A stretch of 64,000 bases of DNA. It comes from Williamsia muralis. GTDB lineage: Bacteria > Actinomycetota > Actinomycetes > Mycobacteriales > Mycobacteriaceae. The position numbers were made by a program, and so were the translations under genes. Where the stretch lies: assembly GCF_002735905.1 (NCBI RefSeq), contig NZ_PEBD01000004.1, positions 744,001 through 808,000 of the forward strand, written 5' to 3'. Below are positions 8,314-17,539 of the stretch, piece after piece (the stretch's first letter is position 1; each line of letters begins with the position of its first letter). Below the pieces are notes generated by a model. The model ran no database searches and was not told the origin of the DNA. It saw only the letters and a list, made by a program, of their open reading frames with translations.

Positions 8314-9723
8314 GTGAAACCCGTGGTTCTCTTCCCGACGCTGAATCAGTCTGCTCTCGCCAACGGCGCCGACAAACCTGCGGTGGTGACCGTGGGGGAT
8401 GTGGTGTTGTCCCGCAGTGACCTCGTCGGCGCCGCGACGTCGGTCGCCGAGCGGATCCGTGGTGCCCGGCGCATCGCGGTTCTCGCCGAACCCACCGCCC
8501 AGACAGTGGTCGCCATCGTCGGTGCGCTCATTGCGGGTGTCGCAGTGGTCCCGGTACCTCCCGACTCAGGCACGGCCGAGCGCGAGCACATCCTCGCCGA
8601 CTCCGGTGCGCAGGCGTGGCTGGGGGCCGCGCCCGCTGAACCGGGTCTGCCGGTGGTTCCGGTGCGGATGTACGCGCGCTCGTGGCACAGCCATCCCGAG
8701 CCACACCCGGACTCCACGGCGTTGATCATCTACACATCGGGAACAACGGGCTTGCCCAAAGGTGTGCCGGTGACCCGCCGTGCGATAGCGGCTGGGCTCG
8801 ACGCCCTCGTCGACGCCTGGGCGTGGACCGCGGATGATGTTCTTGTTCATGGTCTTCCGCTCTTTCACGTGCATGGCCTGGTGCTGGGTGCCCTCGGTCC
8901 GCTCCGCGTCGGCGGTTCGCTGGTGCACACCATGAAGCCGACCCCCGAGGCCTACGCTGCGGCGCACGGATCGATGTATTTCGGGGTCCCGACGGTCTGG
9001 GCTCGGATCGCCGCGGACGAGGACTCGGCGCGCGCGCTCGCAACGGCCCGGCTCCTGGTGTCCGGGAGTGCCCCGCTACCCGTTCCGGTGTTCACCACCA
9101 TCAAAGACCTCACCGGCCACGAGATCGTCGAACGCTATGGCATGACCGAAACACTGATCACCCTGAGCACTCGTGCCGACGGCGAGCGGCGACCCGGCTG
9201 GGTGGGTACACCGGTGGCCGGCGTCGAGACGCGCCTGCGCGACGACGAGGGAGTAGACGTCCCGCACGACGGGGAAAGCATTGGCGCGCTCCAGCTTCGC
9301 GGACCGATGGTGGCTGCCGGATACCTCAACCGGCCCGACGCCACCGCAGAATCCTGGTTGGAGGACGGATGGTTTGCCACCGGCGACGTCGCGGTGATCG
9401 GCGCGGACGGCATGCACCGAATCGTCGGCCGGTCATCCACGGATCTGATCAAAACCGGAGGCTACCGGGTCGGCGCGGGGGAGATTGAGACCGTGCTCCT
9501 GGGGCACCCGAGCGTGCGTGAGGCCGCGGTGATCGGCGTTCCGGACGATGACCTCGGTCAGCGGATCGTCGCCTGTGTGGTGGGCGAGGGGATCGTGGAG
9601 CAAGACCTGATCGATCTGGTTGCGACAGAGCTGTCGAACCACAAGCGACCCAGAGAGATTCGGGTGCTCGAGTCGCTGCCACGCAATGCGATGGGCAAGG
9701 TGCAGAAGAAGTTGCTGTTGTGA
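8314..9723 (+). CDS. fadD36: Acyl-CoA synthetase, FadD36/malonyl-CoA synthetase-like
   Basis: 469 residues of the ANL adenylate-forming superfamily. Motif A3 (IIYTSGTTGLPKGVPVTRRA) lies near residue 139. The following segment DVLVHGLPLFHVHGLVLGAL is the pattern I associate with mycobacterial FadD36 and MatB-like enzymes, as is the short N-terminal region. Motif A8 (GYRVGAGEIE) and a terminal catalytic Lys (LPRNAMGKVQKKLLL) are present. It activates a short-chain or dicarboxylic acid to its CoA thioester. The start is GTG at 8314. The gene symbol rests on resemblance, not an alignment. Confidence 0.85.
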   Translation: MKPVVLFPTLNQSALANGADKPAVVTVGDVVLSRSDLVGAATSVAERIRGARRIAVLAEPTAQTVVAIVGALIAGVAVVPVPPDSGTAEREHILADSGAQAWLGAAPAEPGLPVVPVRMYARSWHSHPEPHPDSTALIIYTSGTTGLPKGVPVTRRAIAAGLDALVDAWAWTADDVLVHGLPLFHVHGLVLGALGPLRVGGSLVHTMKPTPEAYAAAHGSMYFGVPTVWARIAADEDSARALATARLLVSGSAPLPVPVFTTIKDLTGHEIVERYGMTETLITLSTRADGERRPGWVGTPVAGVETRLRDDEGVDVPHDGESIGALQLRGPMVAAGYLNRPDATAESWLEDGWFATGDVAVIGADGMHRIVGRSSTDLIKTGGYRVGAGEIETVLLGHPSVREAAVIGVPDDDLGQRIVACVVGEGIVEQDLIDLVATELSNHKRPREIRVLESLPRNAMGKVQKKLLL

Positions 9724-9830
9724 ACGACGCGTAGCGCGTGTCGTGCCCGCCCGGTTCCGTTTGCCGAATCCCGCCCGACGGGCAGCACCTGCCGTTAGCG
9801 TGGTTGCACGGCGACGACGAGGAGGTTCCT

Positions 9831-10211
9831 GTGCACGCATTCCGTGCTGCAGTCGAGGCGAAGAACATTGACGACATCGAGTCACTGCTGTCCGAATCGG
9901 TCACCTTTCACAGTCCGGTGGCGTTTCATCCCTACGAAGGGCGCGAGACGGTGGCCGCCATCTTGCGCACCGCGTTCGAGACGTTCGAGGACTTCGAATA
10001 CATTCGTGAGCTGGACTCACCGCTCGACGGTTACACCGGCCTGGTGTTCAGGGCGAAGGTCGACGGCCTCGACGTTCACGGGTGCGACTTCATCCACGAG
10101 AACCCAGACCGAGAGATCGACGAGTTCACCGTGATGCTGCGTCCGATGAAGGCGACCCACGCGTTCGCCGACAAGATGGGCGAGAAGTTGGAAGCAGTGC
10201 TCGGCAGCTGA
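9831..10211 (+). CDS. SnoaL/NTF2-like protein
   Basis: 126 residues. I place the start at GTG 9831, eight bases after a strong GAGGAGG ribosome site; the frame is open further left but without a credible start. The protein has the cone-shaped NTF2-like fold pattern: AFRAAVEAKNIDDIESLLSE, 'VTFHSPVAFHPYEGRETVAA', then beta strands ending 'GCDFIHENPDREIDEFTVML' and 'RPMKATHAFADKM'. Such proteins are small hydrolases, isomerases or ligand-binding proteins. No catalytic assignment can be made. It sits alone between the ligase and an SDR gene. Confidence 0.8.
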   Translation: MHAFRAAVEAKNIDDIESLLSESVTFHSPVAFHPYEGRETVAAILRTAFETFEDFEYIRELDSPLDGYTGLVFRAKVDGLDVHGCDFIHENPDREIDEFTVMLRPMKATHAFADKMGEKLEAVLGS

Positions 10212-10262
10212 CGTTAGCCGGACTACGAATAAGTCGGCAGGCGCCGGGGTACCTCCCCGGCC

Positions 10263-11246
10263 ATGGGACTCACAGTTGCGGTCACAGGGCCGACAGGGGA
10301 AATCGGGATTTCGGCAGTCACGGCCTTGGAGGCCGACCCGGGGGTGGATCGAATCCTCGGGATGGCACGGCGGGAGTTCGACCCGTCATCGCACGGCTGG
10401 ACCAAAACTGAGTATCGCCAAGGTGACATTCTCGACCGCGACGCAGTTGATGCTCTGGTCGGCGACGCCGACGTGGTGGTGCACCTGGCGTTCCTCGTCC
10501 TGGGTTCGCGCAGCGAAGGGCAGCGCATCAACCTCGCCGGCACTCGCAATGTGTTCGAGGCGACCATCGCGGCCGAGCGCCCGAAACGCATCGTCTACAC
10601 CTCGTCGGTCGCGGCCTACGGCTATCACTCCGACAACCCTGTGCCGCTGACCGAGGACGTACCCACACGCGGTTCGAGTGAGCACTACTACTCCGAGCAG
10701 AAGGCCGAGGTCGAGAAGGTCATCGCTGAGATCACCAAGGATTCGGCGATCGAGCTCTTCATGCTCCGCCCATGCATCGTCTCCGGTCCGAAGGCCACCG
10801 CTCTGGCAGACGCGATGCCGTGGAACTACATCCCCGAGCCCGTCCGCAAGGTGGCGGGCTCCATTCCCGGTGCCAAGGTTCCGTTCCCGGACACCGGGGT
10901 GCCGGTGCAGCTCGTCCATCACGACGACGTCGCCCGGGCCATCGCTCTGTGCGCGACCACCGACGCGCCGGCCGGCGCCTACAACATCGCCGGTTCCGGC
11001 ACGGTGTCGTTGTCGGACATCGGTCGTGTCCTCGGCGCCCGGCCCGTGAAGGTTCCCTCTGGATCGATCAACGTGGTTGCCGAGGTGATCAACCGTCTGC
11101 CCGTCAAACCGTCGGATGCCGAGTGGGTCAACATCCTCAAGACGTCGGTGGTGATGGACACGTCGAAGGCGCGTGACGTGCTCGGGTGGGAACCCAAGTA
11201 TTCCGCAGCCGAGACTCTCGCCGACCTGGCGACCGTTCTGGACTGA
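10263..11246 (+). CDS. Extended SDR / NAD-dependent epimerase-dehydratase family protein
   Basis: 327 residues. The N-terminal nucleotide motif is TGPTGEIGISAVTAL, an atypical variant of TGxxGxxG. The catalytic YxxxK equivalent is visible as SSEHYYSEQKAEVEKV, preceded by the Ser motif IVYTSSVAAYGYHSDN. The C-terminal half has 'VHHDDVARAIALCAT' and GAYNIAGSGTVSLSDIGRVLG, typical of atypical extended SDRs with a nucleotide-sugar epimerase fold. Substrate and direction are unknown. It starts at ATG 10263, 51 bases after the NTF2-like gene. Confidence 0.85.
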   Translation: MGLTVAVTGPTGEIGISAVTALEADPGVDRILGMARREFDPSSHGWTKTEYRQGDILDRDAVDALVGDADVVVHLAFLVLGSRSEGQRINLAGTRNVFEATIAAERPKRIVYTSSVAAYGYHSDNPVPLTEDVPTRGSSEHYYSEQKAEVEKVIAEITKDSAIELFMLRPCIVSGPKATALADAMPWNYIPEPVRKVAGSIPGAKVPFPDTGVPVQLVHHDDVARAIALCATTDAPAGAYNIAGSGTVSLSDIGRVLGARPVKVPSGSINVVAEVINRLPVKPSDAEWVNILKTSVVMDTSKARDVLGWEPKYSAAETLADLATVLD

Positions 11247-11338
11247 CTGCCGCCGGCGGGTCGGTGCACTCTCACGCCCCGTCTGGTGATTGTCTTGTTC
11301 GCAGTGGGATGTGTCTTGAGGCAATCTGAGGAGCTGCG

Positions 11339-12178
11339 GTGGCAGAGGCGAAGTCGGAACCCGTTGTCGAACTGGAGCGCCGGGGTGAGATCGCGCTCGT
11401 CTGGCTGAACCGCCCGGATCGGCTAAACGCGTTCACCAGCGAGATGCATCGTCAGATGATCGACGTGTTCGATCAATGTGATGCCGACGATTCGATTCGC
11501 GCAGTGGTCATCACCGGCAGAGGACGAGCCTTCTGCGCCGGAGCCGACCTCGGTGGCGGGGGCGACACCTTTGTTCTCGACGACGGCGGCAGCGGCGAGG
11601 CCCCGCCCGATGAGGGCGGCCGGGTGAGTCTGAGGATCTATCGGTCCACCAAGCCTGTGGTCGCGGCCATCAACGGCCCGGCGGCCGGTGTCGGAGTGAC
11701 GATGAGTTTGCCTGCCGACATTCGAATTGCCTCGGAGACAGCCAAGTTCGGCTTTGTGTTCGTGCGTCGCGGTTTGGTTCCCGAAGCTTGTTCGAACTGG
11801 TTCCTGCCCCGAATAGTCGGTATCTCGACGGCCTTGGAATGGGCGATGGGCGGCAAGATGGTCTCGGCGACAGAGGCACTGGAACGCGGACTGGTCCGTG
11901 AAGTGGTGCCTGTGGATCAGGTGCTGGACCGGGCCATCGAGATAGCAACGAATCTGGTCACAGGTACCGCTCCTGTCTCGGTGGCGCTGACTCGTCAGTT
12001 GATGTGGGCGATGCTCGGTGCGGACAGCCCGGAGGCCGCTCATCGCGCCGAGTCGAAGGCGATCTTCGTTCGCGGTACCTCCGACGACGTTCGCGAGGGA
12101 GTGAACTCATTCCTCGAGAAGCGTGCGCCGGAGTTTCCGATGAAGGTATCCGACGGATTGCCGGATCTCCTCGGGTGA
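11339..12178 (+). CDS. Enoyl-CoA hydratase/isomerase family protein
   Basis: 279 residues of the crotonase superfamily. The oxyanion-hole segments are present (RAFCAGADLGGGG near residues 63-75 and VAAINGPAAGVG near 108-119), and Glu149 in RGLVPEACSNWF matches one catalytic Glu position. The other position is occupied by INGPAAG without a Glu, so it may be an isomerase or a beta-oxidation side-path hydratase. A Gly/Glu-rich loop (DDGGSGEAPPDEGG) is inserted after the first oxyanion segment. It starts at GTG 11339 behind GAGGAGCT and ends six bases from the convergent PucR gene. Confidence 0.9.
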   Translation: MAEAKSEPVVELERRGEIALVWLNRPDRLNAFTSEMHRQMIDVFDQCDADDSIRAVVITGRGRAFCAGADLGGGGDTFVLDDGGSGEAPPDEGGRVSLRIYRSTKPVVAAINGPAAGVGVTMSLPADIRIASETAKFGFVFVRRGLVPEACSNWFLPRIVGISTALEWAMGGKMVSATEALERGLVREVVPVDQVLDRAIEIATNLVTGTAPVSVALTRQLMWAMLGADSPEAAHRAESKAIFVRGTSDDVREGVNSFLEKRAPEFPMKVSDGLPDLLG

Positions 12179-12183
12179 ACCAC

Positions 12184-13791
12184 TCACGATGGATCGATGA
12201 TCATCAACGCCGTGTGTAAGGACGTGCGCGACTCGGCGTCGTTGAGGTCAGCGCCCAGTAGTCGCGACAGCGTGTCGAGGCGGGCATAGAGGGTAGGCCG
12301 CGAAAGCCCAAGTGCTTTGGCGAGTTCGGCCTTGTTGCCGCCGAGGTCGAGGTAGCGACGCAGTAGCGCGAACAGTTCGTCACCGTGTTTCGCGCGGTGC
12401 TCGAGCAGACCCCGCAATTCCGTTTCAGCAAACGCTTGCACCCGCGGATCGTCGCGAATCAACGCGACCAGTCCTCGAAGACGGGTGTCGGATGACCGAT
12501 GGAACGGGCGCTCGTCGGGGAGGGCGAGCGCGACGTCGGCAACGTGACCGGATTCGTCGAGACCCTGTGCCGCATCGGTGATCTGAGTCGACTCGGGGCC
12601 GACACCGATCGCGCATCTCGTCACGCCTTCGACCCGCATGATGGTCTGCCGGATCGCGATGCACACGTCGGTCATCGTGTCGAGACGCTGAGCGGTTGCA
12701 GCGGTGTGCCGCTGGGCCAGCAGCACGTCGATACGTCTCCCGCCCTCGGATGCCGTGGTGAGCGCGGTGTGCCGTTCGACTTTGATCGTGTGCGTGACCG
12801 AGTCGAGAATGCGGGCTCGACGTTGCTGCACCAGCACCTGATCCGCGCCACCGGTATCGCGGAGTCGGATTGTCATCGCGATGTACGCGGGGCTGCGTCG
12901 AAGCCCCAGCGCGAATGCTCTGGCCGTTGCTTCTGCCTCGGTGCGAATGCGGTTGTGCCGCAGGTCGTCTATCAGGCCGCCCTGCGCGCGCAGTTCGAGC
13001 GAGCTGCGGTCTTGCTCGGTCATCCGGTTGAGGGCGATCGCCTGAGCGGCTCGTTCGACGATGACCACCGATCGGTTGCCGGCATCGTGCGTCTGCGGCG
13101 CGACCAACCTGCCCCAGGTCTGGGGATGCGCGCCCACGGGCCGGGCGAGCCAAGTGTCAGGGTCGGCGTTGTTGTGGACGTCGACCTCAGGGGTCAGGCG
13201 GGATCGACGGTCCCAGTCGGTCAACAGTGTTGCGGGCTCGGCGCCGGCAAAGGCGACAACCTGCCGGTTCAGATCTTCGAGTACCACCGGTGACCCGAGC
13301 ATGTGCGCTGCGGCCGTGACGATTTCGTCCACACTCGCACGGCGCATGCTGAGGTCGGTGAAAATCTCGTGAGCGCTGCGGGCGAACTCGAGTTCACCGT
13401 ACTGGTCGGCGACGATGGTGCGGTGCACCTGTTCGGTGAGCTGCACGAACCGGATCTGCCGGTGCAAGGCGATGACTGGAAAGGCGAGTGAGCGGCCGGC
13501 CTCGATGACCGATCTCGGCACCTCATCGATATGGACCCCCAGCTCGACGATCAGTCCGACCGCGCCCGCCGTGACCAGGCCATGCAGGTAGGTGTCCCGC
13601 GCCGGGGTGTCAGCCAGCGCGCGGCCGGTGGTGAGCACCAGTTCGCCGCCCTCGAGCAGGTCGGACAGGTCGGCGAGGTCGCTGACGTGCACCCAGCGGA
13701 CCGGCACATCAATAGAGCCGTCGGAGACCAGTTCGGGCCGCCCTGCCTGGACCACTGGGAGTGCGAGGATGTCCGCGACCGTCGGCTGCAT
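12184..13791 (-). CDS. PucR-family transcriptional regulator
   Basis: 535 residues, starting at the ATG that gives MQPTVADILALPVVQAG; the frame is open 17 codons further but without a better start. The N-terminal PucR domain (residues about 5-125) senses a small molecule. A middle GGDEF-like/CdaR region follows, and the C-terminus is the PucR HTH (GGNKAELAKALGLSRPTLYA, residues about 480-500). It diverges from the mmsA/aminotransferase pair with 110 bases between starts, a layout common for PucR-type activators of beta-alanine, GABA or pyrimidine catabolism. It probably activates that operon when the amine substrate is present. Confidence 0.92.
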   Translation of the reverse strand: MQPTVADILALPVVQAGRPELVSDGSIDVPVRWVHVSDLADLSDLLEGGELVLTTGRALADTPARDTYLHGLVTAGAVGLIVELGVHIDEVPRSVIEAGRSLAFPVIALHRQIRFVQLTEQVHRTIVADQYGELEFARSAHEIFTDLSMRRASVDEIVTAAAHMLGSPVVLEDLNRQVVAFAGAEPATLLTDWDRRSRLTPEVDVHNNADPDTWLARPVGAHPQTWGRLVAPQTHDAGNRSVVIVERAAQAIALNRMTEQDRSSLELRAQGGLIDDLRHNRIRTEAEATARAFALGLRRSPAYIAMTIRLRDTGGADQVLVQQRRARILDSVTHTIKVERHTALTTASEGGRRIDVLLAQRHTAATAQRLDTMTDVCIAIRQTIMRVEGVTRCAIGVGPESTQITDAAQGLDESGHVADVALALPDERPFHRSSDTRLRGLVALIRDDPRVQAFAETELRGLLEHRAKHGDELFALLRRYLDLGGNKAELAKALGLSRPTLYARLDTLSRLLGADLNDAESRTSLHTALMIIDPS

Positions 13792-13901
13792 TGACACAGT
13801 GTAAGGCAATCGAAGTTGAAGAATACATACTGTCGGCCCCATCGGGACTGGTCAGCGTGAATGCTGGAACCCAGAGAAGTCCCTTTGACGATAGGACCCC
13901 C

Positions 13902-15428
13902 GTGACGCAGACCGTTGCCGACAAACCCGCCACCACCGTGTCAACCATCGGCCATTGGAGTGGGGGCCAAGCCTTCGCCGGCGCGGCCGACCGCACTGCC
14001 CCGGTCACCAATCCCGCGACCGGTGAGATCACCGGGAACGTGGCATTGGCGGATGTCGACGACGCTCGTGCGGTGATCGATTCCGCGCGAGCTGCATTTC
14101 CGCAGTGGCGAGACACATCACTGGCCAAGCGCACGTCCGTGCTGTTCGCCTTCCGCGAGTTGCTGAACTCGCGCAAGGGCGAGCTGGCCGAGATCATCAC
14201 CGCCGAACACGGCAAAGTGGTCAGTGATGCGCTCGGTGAGATCAGTCGCGGCCAGGAAGTGGTCGAATTCGCTTGTGGCATAGCCCATCTGCTCAAGGGC
14301 GGGATGACAGAGAACGCCTCGACCAAGGTTGATGTCGCGTCGCTTCGTCAGCCGCTCGGGCCGGTCGGCATCATCTCCCCGTTCAACTTCCCGGCCATGG
14401 TCCCGATGTGGTTCTTCCCGATCGCCATCGCCGCGGGAAACACCGTGGTGCTCAAGCCGAGTGAGAAGGACCCGTCGGCGGCGTTGTGGATCGCCGAACT
14501 CTGGGCCGAGGCAGGTCTGCCGGCGGGCGTGTTCAACGTGCTGCAGGGTGACAAGGTCGCCGTCGACGAATTGCTGACCAATCCTGTGGTCAAAGCCATC
14601 TCGTTCGTCGGCTCCACGCCCATTGCGCAGTACGTCTATTCGACGGCAACAGCGCACGGCAAGCGTGTGCAGGCACTCGGCGGGGCCAAGAACCACGCCA
14701 TCGTTCTTCCCGATGCAGACCTCGACCTGGCAGCCGATGCCATGGTGAATGCCGGCTTCGGCTCGGCGGGGGAGCGGTGTATGGCGATCTCCGCGCTCGT
14801 CGCCGTCGGCGGCATCGCCGATGAACTCGTGGCCAAGATCGCCGACCGCACCGTGGGCCTGAAGATCGGCGACGGAACCCGCGGCACCGACATGGGGCCG
14901 CTGGTCACCAAGGCCCACCGCGACAAGGTTGCCTCCTACGTCGACGCCGGTGAAGCCGACGGCGCGACCATCGTGGTCGACGGACGCCAGGTGCAGGCTG
15001 ACGGTGGTTTGGGCGGATTCTGGCTCGGCCCAACGCTCATCGACCACGTGACCACCGACATGAGTGTGTACACCGACGAGATCTTTGGTCCCGTCCTGTC
15101 CGTAGTTCGAGTGGACACCTACGACGAGGCCATCGATCTGGTGAACTCCGGGCCGTTCGGCAACGGCACGGCCATCTTCACCAACGACGGTGGCGCGGCA
15201 CGTCGGTTCCAGAACGAGATCGAGGTCGGCATGGTGGGCATCAATGTTCCGATCCCTGTGCCCACCGCGTACTACAGTTTCGGCGGCTGGAAGAACTCGT
15301 TGTTCGGCGACACTCACGCGCACGGCACCGAAGGCGTGCACTTCTACACCCGCGCCAAGGTGGTCACCACCCGCTGGCTCGACCCGAGCCACGGCGGCAT
15401 CAATCTCGGTTTCCCGCAGAACAACTGA
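13902..15428 (+). CDS. mmsA: CoA-acylating methylmalonate/malonate-semialdehyde dehydrogenase
   Basis: 508 residues, with GTG 13902 chosen because the family start (MTQTVADKP, then IGHWSGGQ) begins there. MmsA hallmarks: PLGPVGIISPFNFPAMVPMW, FVGSTPIAQYVY, ALGGAKNHAIVLPDA, and the catalytic Cys293 in 'NAGFGSAGERCMAIS'. It oxidises (methyl)malonate semialdehyde with NAD+ and CoA, releasing CO2, to propionyl- or acetyl-CoA. The aminotransferase that would supply the semialdehyde follows after 15 bases, and the divergent PucR gene is the likely regulator. Together they form an omega-amino acid (beta-alanine or 3-aminoisobutyrate) degradation unit. Confidence 0.93.
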   Translation: MTQTVADKPATTVSTIGHWSGGQAFAGAADRTAPVTNPATGEITGNVALADVDDARAVIDSARAAFPQWRDTSLAKRTSVLFAFRELLNSRKGELAEIITAEHGKVVSDALGEISRGQEVVEFACGIAHLLKGGMTENASTKVDVASLRQPLGPVGIISPFNFPAMVPMWFFPIAIAAGNTVVLKPSEKDPSAALWIAELWAEAGLPAGVFNVLQGDKVAVDELLTNPVVKAISFVGSTPIAQYVYSTATAHGKRVQALGGAKNHAIVLPDADLDLAADAMVNAGFGSAGERCMAISALVAVGGIADELVAKIADRTVGLKIGDGTRGTDMGPLVTKAHRDKVASYVDAGEADGATIVVDGRQVQADGGLGGFWLGPTLIDHVTTDMSVYTDEIFGPVLSVVRVDTYDEAIDLVNSGPFGNGTAIFTNDGGAARRFQNEIEVGMVGINVPIPVPTAYYSFGGWKNSLFGDTHAHGTEGVHFYTRAKVVTTRWLDPSHGGINLGFPQNN

Positions 15429-15443
15429 CGCACGGAGTTTCCC

Positions 15444-16826
15444 ATGACTGCAGTAGCTTCCACTCTCCCCATTGGCCACGACATCGACTCCGCACTGGCC
15501 GAGGGTCGACGTGCTTACGAACTCGATCGCACACACGTGTTCCATTCGTGGTCGGCACAGGCCAAGATCGACCCGATGACAATCGTTGCCGCGCAGGGCT
15601 CGTACATCTGGGACGGCGAAGGCAATCGGTTGCTCGATTTCTCCTCGCAGCTGGTCAACACCAACATCGGGCACCAACATCCGAAAGTTGTTGCCGCGAT
15701 CGCCGAACAGGCGGCGAAGCTCTGCACCGTCGCGCCACAACACGTCAATTCCGCACGGTCCGAGGCTGCCCGGCTGATCGCCGAGCGAACACCTGGCGAC
15801 CTGAACCGCGTGTTCTTCACCAACGGTGGTGCCGATGCGGTGGAGCATGCGGTGCGCATGGCGCGGCTACACACCGGGCGATACAAGGTGCTCTCGCGTT
15901 ACCGCTCCTACCACGGTGGTACCGACACGGCAATCAATCTGACCGGCGATCCCCGGCGTTGGCCAAACGACTACGGGACCAGTGGCACAGTCCATTTCGA
16001 CGGGCCATTCCTTTATCGCTCCACCTTTCATTCGGCTGATGAGCAACAGGAGTGCGACCGGGCGCTTGAGCATCTCGACCGACTGATCGCCATGGAGGGC
16101 CCCGCTTCGATAGCGGCGATCATCCTCGAGTCTGTGCCCGGCACCGCTGGAATCATGGTGCCGCCACCGGGATATCTGGCGGGCGTCCGAGAGATCTGCG
16201 ACCGCTACGGGATCATCTACATCGCCGACGAGGTGATGGCCGGGTTCGGGCGAACCGGGCAGTGGTTCGCCATCGACAATTTCGACGTCACCCCGGATCT
16301 CATCACCTTCGCCAAGGGTGTGAATTCCGGGTATGTCCCACTCGGCGGCGTTGCCATCAGCGATGCCATCGCCGCGACCTTCGCTGACCGACCGTACCCG
16401 GGCGGCCTGACGTACTCCGGCCATCCGCTCGCCACGGCGGCGGCGGTCGCCACCATCAATGCGATGGAGGAAGAGAAGATCGTCCAGAATGCGGCCCGTA
16501 TCGGTACCGACGTTCTCGGTCCGGGACTGCGGGAGTTGGCTACCCGTCACCCGTCGGTCGGCGAGGTGCGGGGGCTCGGAGTGTTCTGGGCCATCGAGTT
16601 GGTGGCCAATCCGGCCACGCGTGAGCCGATGGCGCCATATGGGGGTACCAGCACCGCCATGAACGAGGTGATTGCTGCCTGTAAGTCGAAGGGACTGTTG
16701 CCGTTTGCGAACTTCAACCGCATCCACGCGGTGCCGCCGTGCACGGTGAGCGCCGACGAGGTACGAGAGGGCCTGGCCATCCTCGATGCCGCGCTCACTG
16801 TTGCCGACCGGCATGTGGTGTCCTGA
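15444..16826 (+). CDS. Class III omega-amino acid aminotransferase (beta-alanine/GABA type)
   Basis: 460 residues of the class III PLP aminotransferases. Visible features are GSYIWDGEGNRLLDFSSQLV, FFTNGGADAVEHAVRMAR, 'YIADEVMAGFGRTGQWFA' and the PLP-binding Lys291 in TFAKGVNSGYVPLG. It transfers an omega-amino group to pyruvate or 2-oxoglutarate; with the adjacent mmsA, the product is probably malonate semialdehyde or its methyl homologue. It starts at ATG 15444 with a GGAG just upstream and is followed by a strong hairpin terminator. Confidence 0.92.
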   Translation: MTAVASTLPIGHDIDSALAEGRRAYELDRTHVFHSWSAQAKIDPMTIVAAQGSYIWDGEGNRLLDFSSQLVNTNIGHQHPKVVAAIAEQAAKLCTVAPQHVNSARSEAARLIAERTPGDLNRVFFTNGGADAVEHAVRMARLHTGRYKVLSRYRSYHGGTDTAINLTGDPRRWPNDYGTSGTVHFDGPFLYRSTFHSADEQQECDRALEHLDRLIAMEGPASIAAIILESVPGTAGIMVPPPGYLAGVREICDRYGIIYIADEVMAGFGRTGQWFAIDNFDVTPDLITFAKGVNSGYVPLGGVAISDAIAATFADRPYPGGLTYSGHPLATAAAVATINAMEEEKIVQNAARIGTDVLGPGLRELATRHPSVGEVRGLGVFWAIELVANPATREPMAPYGGTSTAMNEVIAACKSKGLLPFANFNRIHAVPPCTVSADEVREGLAILDAALTVADRHVVS

Positions 16827-16861
16827 CCGTCCGCTAGCGCAACGCATTCGCTCATTGTTCT

Positions 16862-16895
16862 CGAGTTTGCTCGGCCTACGGACCGAGCAAACTCG
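16862..16895 (+). terminator. Hairpin terminator after the mmsA/aminotransferase operon
   Basis: A perfect 13-bp stem, CGAGTTTGCTCGG paired with CCGAGCAAACTCG, around an 8-base loop, begins 36 bases after the aminotransferase stop. It is followed by GGTTT rather than a long T-run, as is common in high-GC actinobacteria. The rest of the gap to 17,091 shows no gene. Confidence 0.8.
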
Positions 16896-17091
16896 GGTTT
16901 CGTGAGCGGGTTGTGACTGGCGTTGCGAGTGGGGGCATCTAGGTGCTGAGGGGATCAGATGCGGCCCGTCGAGTGGCGTACTGCACCGCGAGCGACTGTC
17001 AGGCGGGCGATGTACCATTTCCGACCGGGGGAGTCGTTCGGTCATCCGCTTTTCGTGAAGGCCGAACGTAAGTAGACCGCGCTCGGCGCGG

Positions 17092-17418
17092 ATGAGTCTG
17101 GGGGTAGGGGTGGCTCCGAACGATGTCAGCGAGACGTTCAGTATCAGTCCGGCGGAGGTCATGGCGACCGCAAGCACGTGGCAGCAACAGGGCGTCGTTG
17201 TAAACGGTCTCGATTTCTCTGGCATGGCGTGTGCCAGTGGCGCGGGATCACGAACCTTCGCTGCGGTTGTGGCGTGCAATGTGGCCGCCACCAACGCGAC
17301 CGAGTCGATTGGCGCCAGACTGACGACGCTTGGTGAGAGTCTGCGAACCTTCACGGTGACGTCCAGTGAGAACGATCGCACCACTGCCGATTCCTTCACC
17401 AGGTTGATGCCGCGCTGA
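17092..17418 (+). CDS. WXG100/ESX-like small secreted protein, copy 1
   Basis: 108 residues. The protein is helical and Ala-rich (ISPAEVMATASTWQQQ, CNVAATNATESIGARL). A paired-Cys region matches, in outline, the 115-residue protein encoded at 21972-22319 on the other strand: both have a helix, a short Cys segment, then an 'A-x-S-I-x-A-R' helix and a Thr/Ser-rich tail ending LMPR or LTPR. Its stop overlaps the ATG of a remnant gene (TGATG), the same junction as in the intact cassette. I infer a type VII secretion-type partner of a downstream effector. An alternative start is GTG 17110. Confidence 0.65.
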   Translation: MSLGVGVAPNDVSETFSISPAEVMATASTWQQQGVVVNGLDFSGMACASGAGSRTFAAVVACNVAATNATESIGARLTTLGESLRTFTVTSSENDRTTADSFTRLMPR

Positions 17419-17537
17419 TGCGTCCGACGATCTCCCAGCTACGTGGCTGGAATCCTGGTGAGCCCACCGATCCGCTTCACGGGGATCTCGACCTGCCAGG
17501 ACCCCTCCCCGACGTTCCGCCGAAACTGCCGTGGTGA
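17418..17537 (+). pseudogene. 39-codon remnant of a DUF1023-type effector gene
   Basis: This short frame starts MRPTISQLRGWNPG, almost identical to the first residues (MRPAISQLRAWNLG) of the 613-residue hydrolase encoded at 20131-21972. After that it jumps to a Pro-rich tail ending PDVPPKLPW and a stop. It overlaps the stop of the preceding WXG-like gene exactly as the intact gene does. I read it as an effector gene whose body has been deleted in frame, leaving only the first 14 codons and a short tail; whether the peptide is still made is unknown. Confidence 0.65.
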
Positions 17538-17539
17538 TC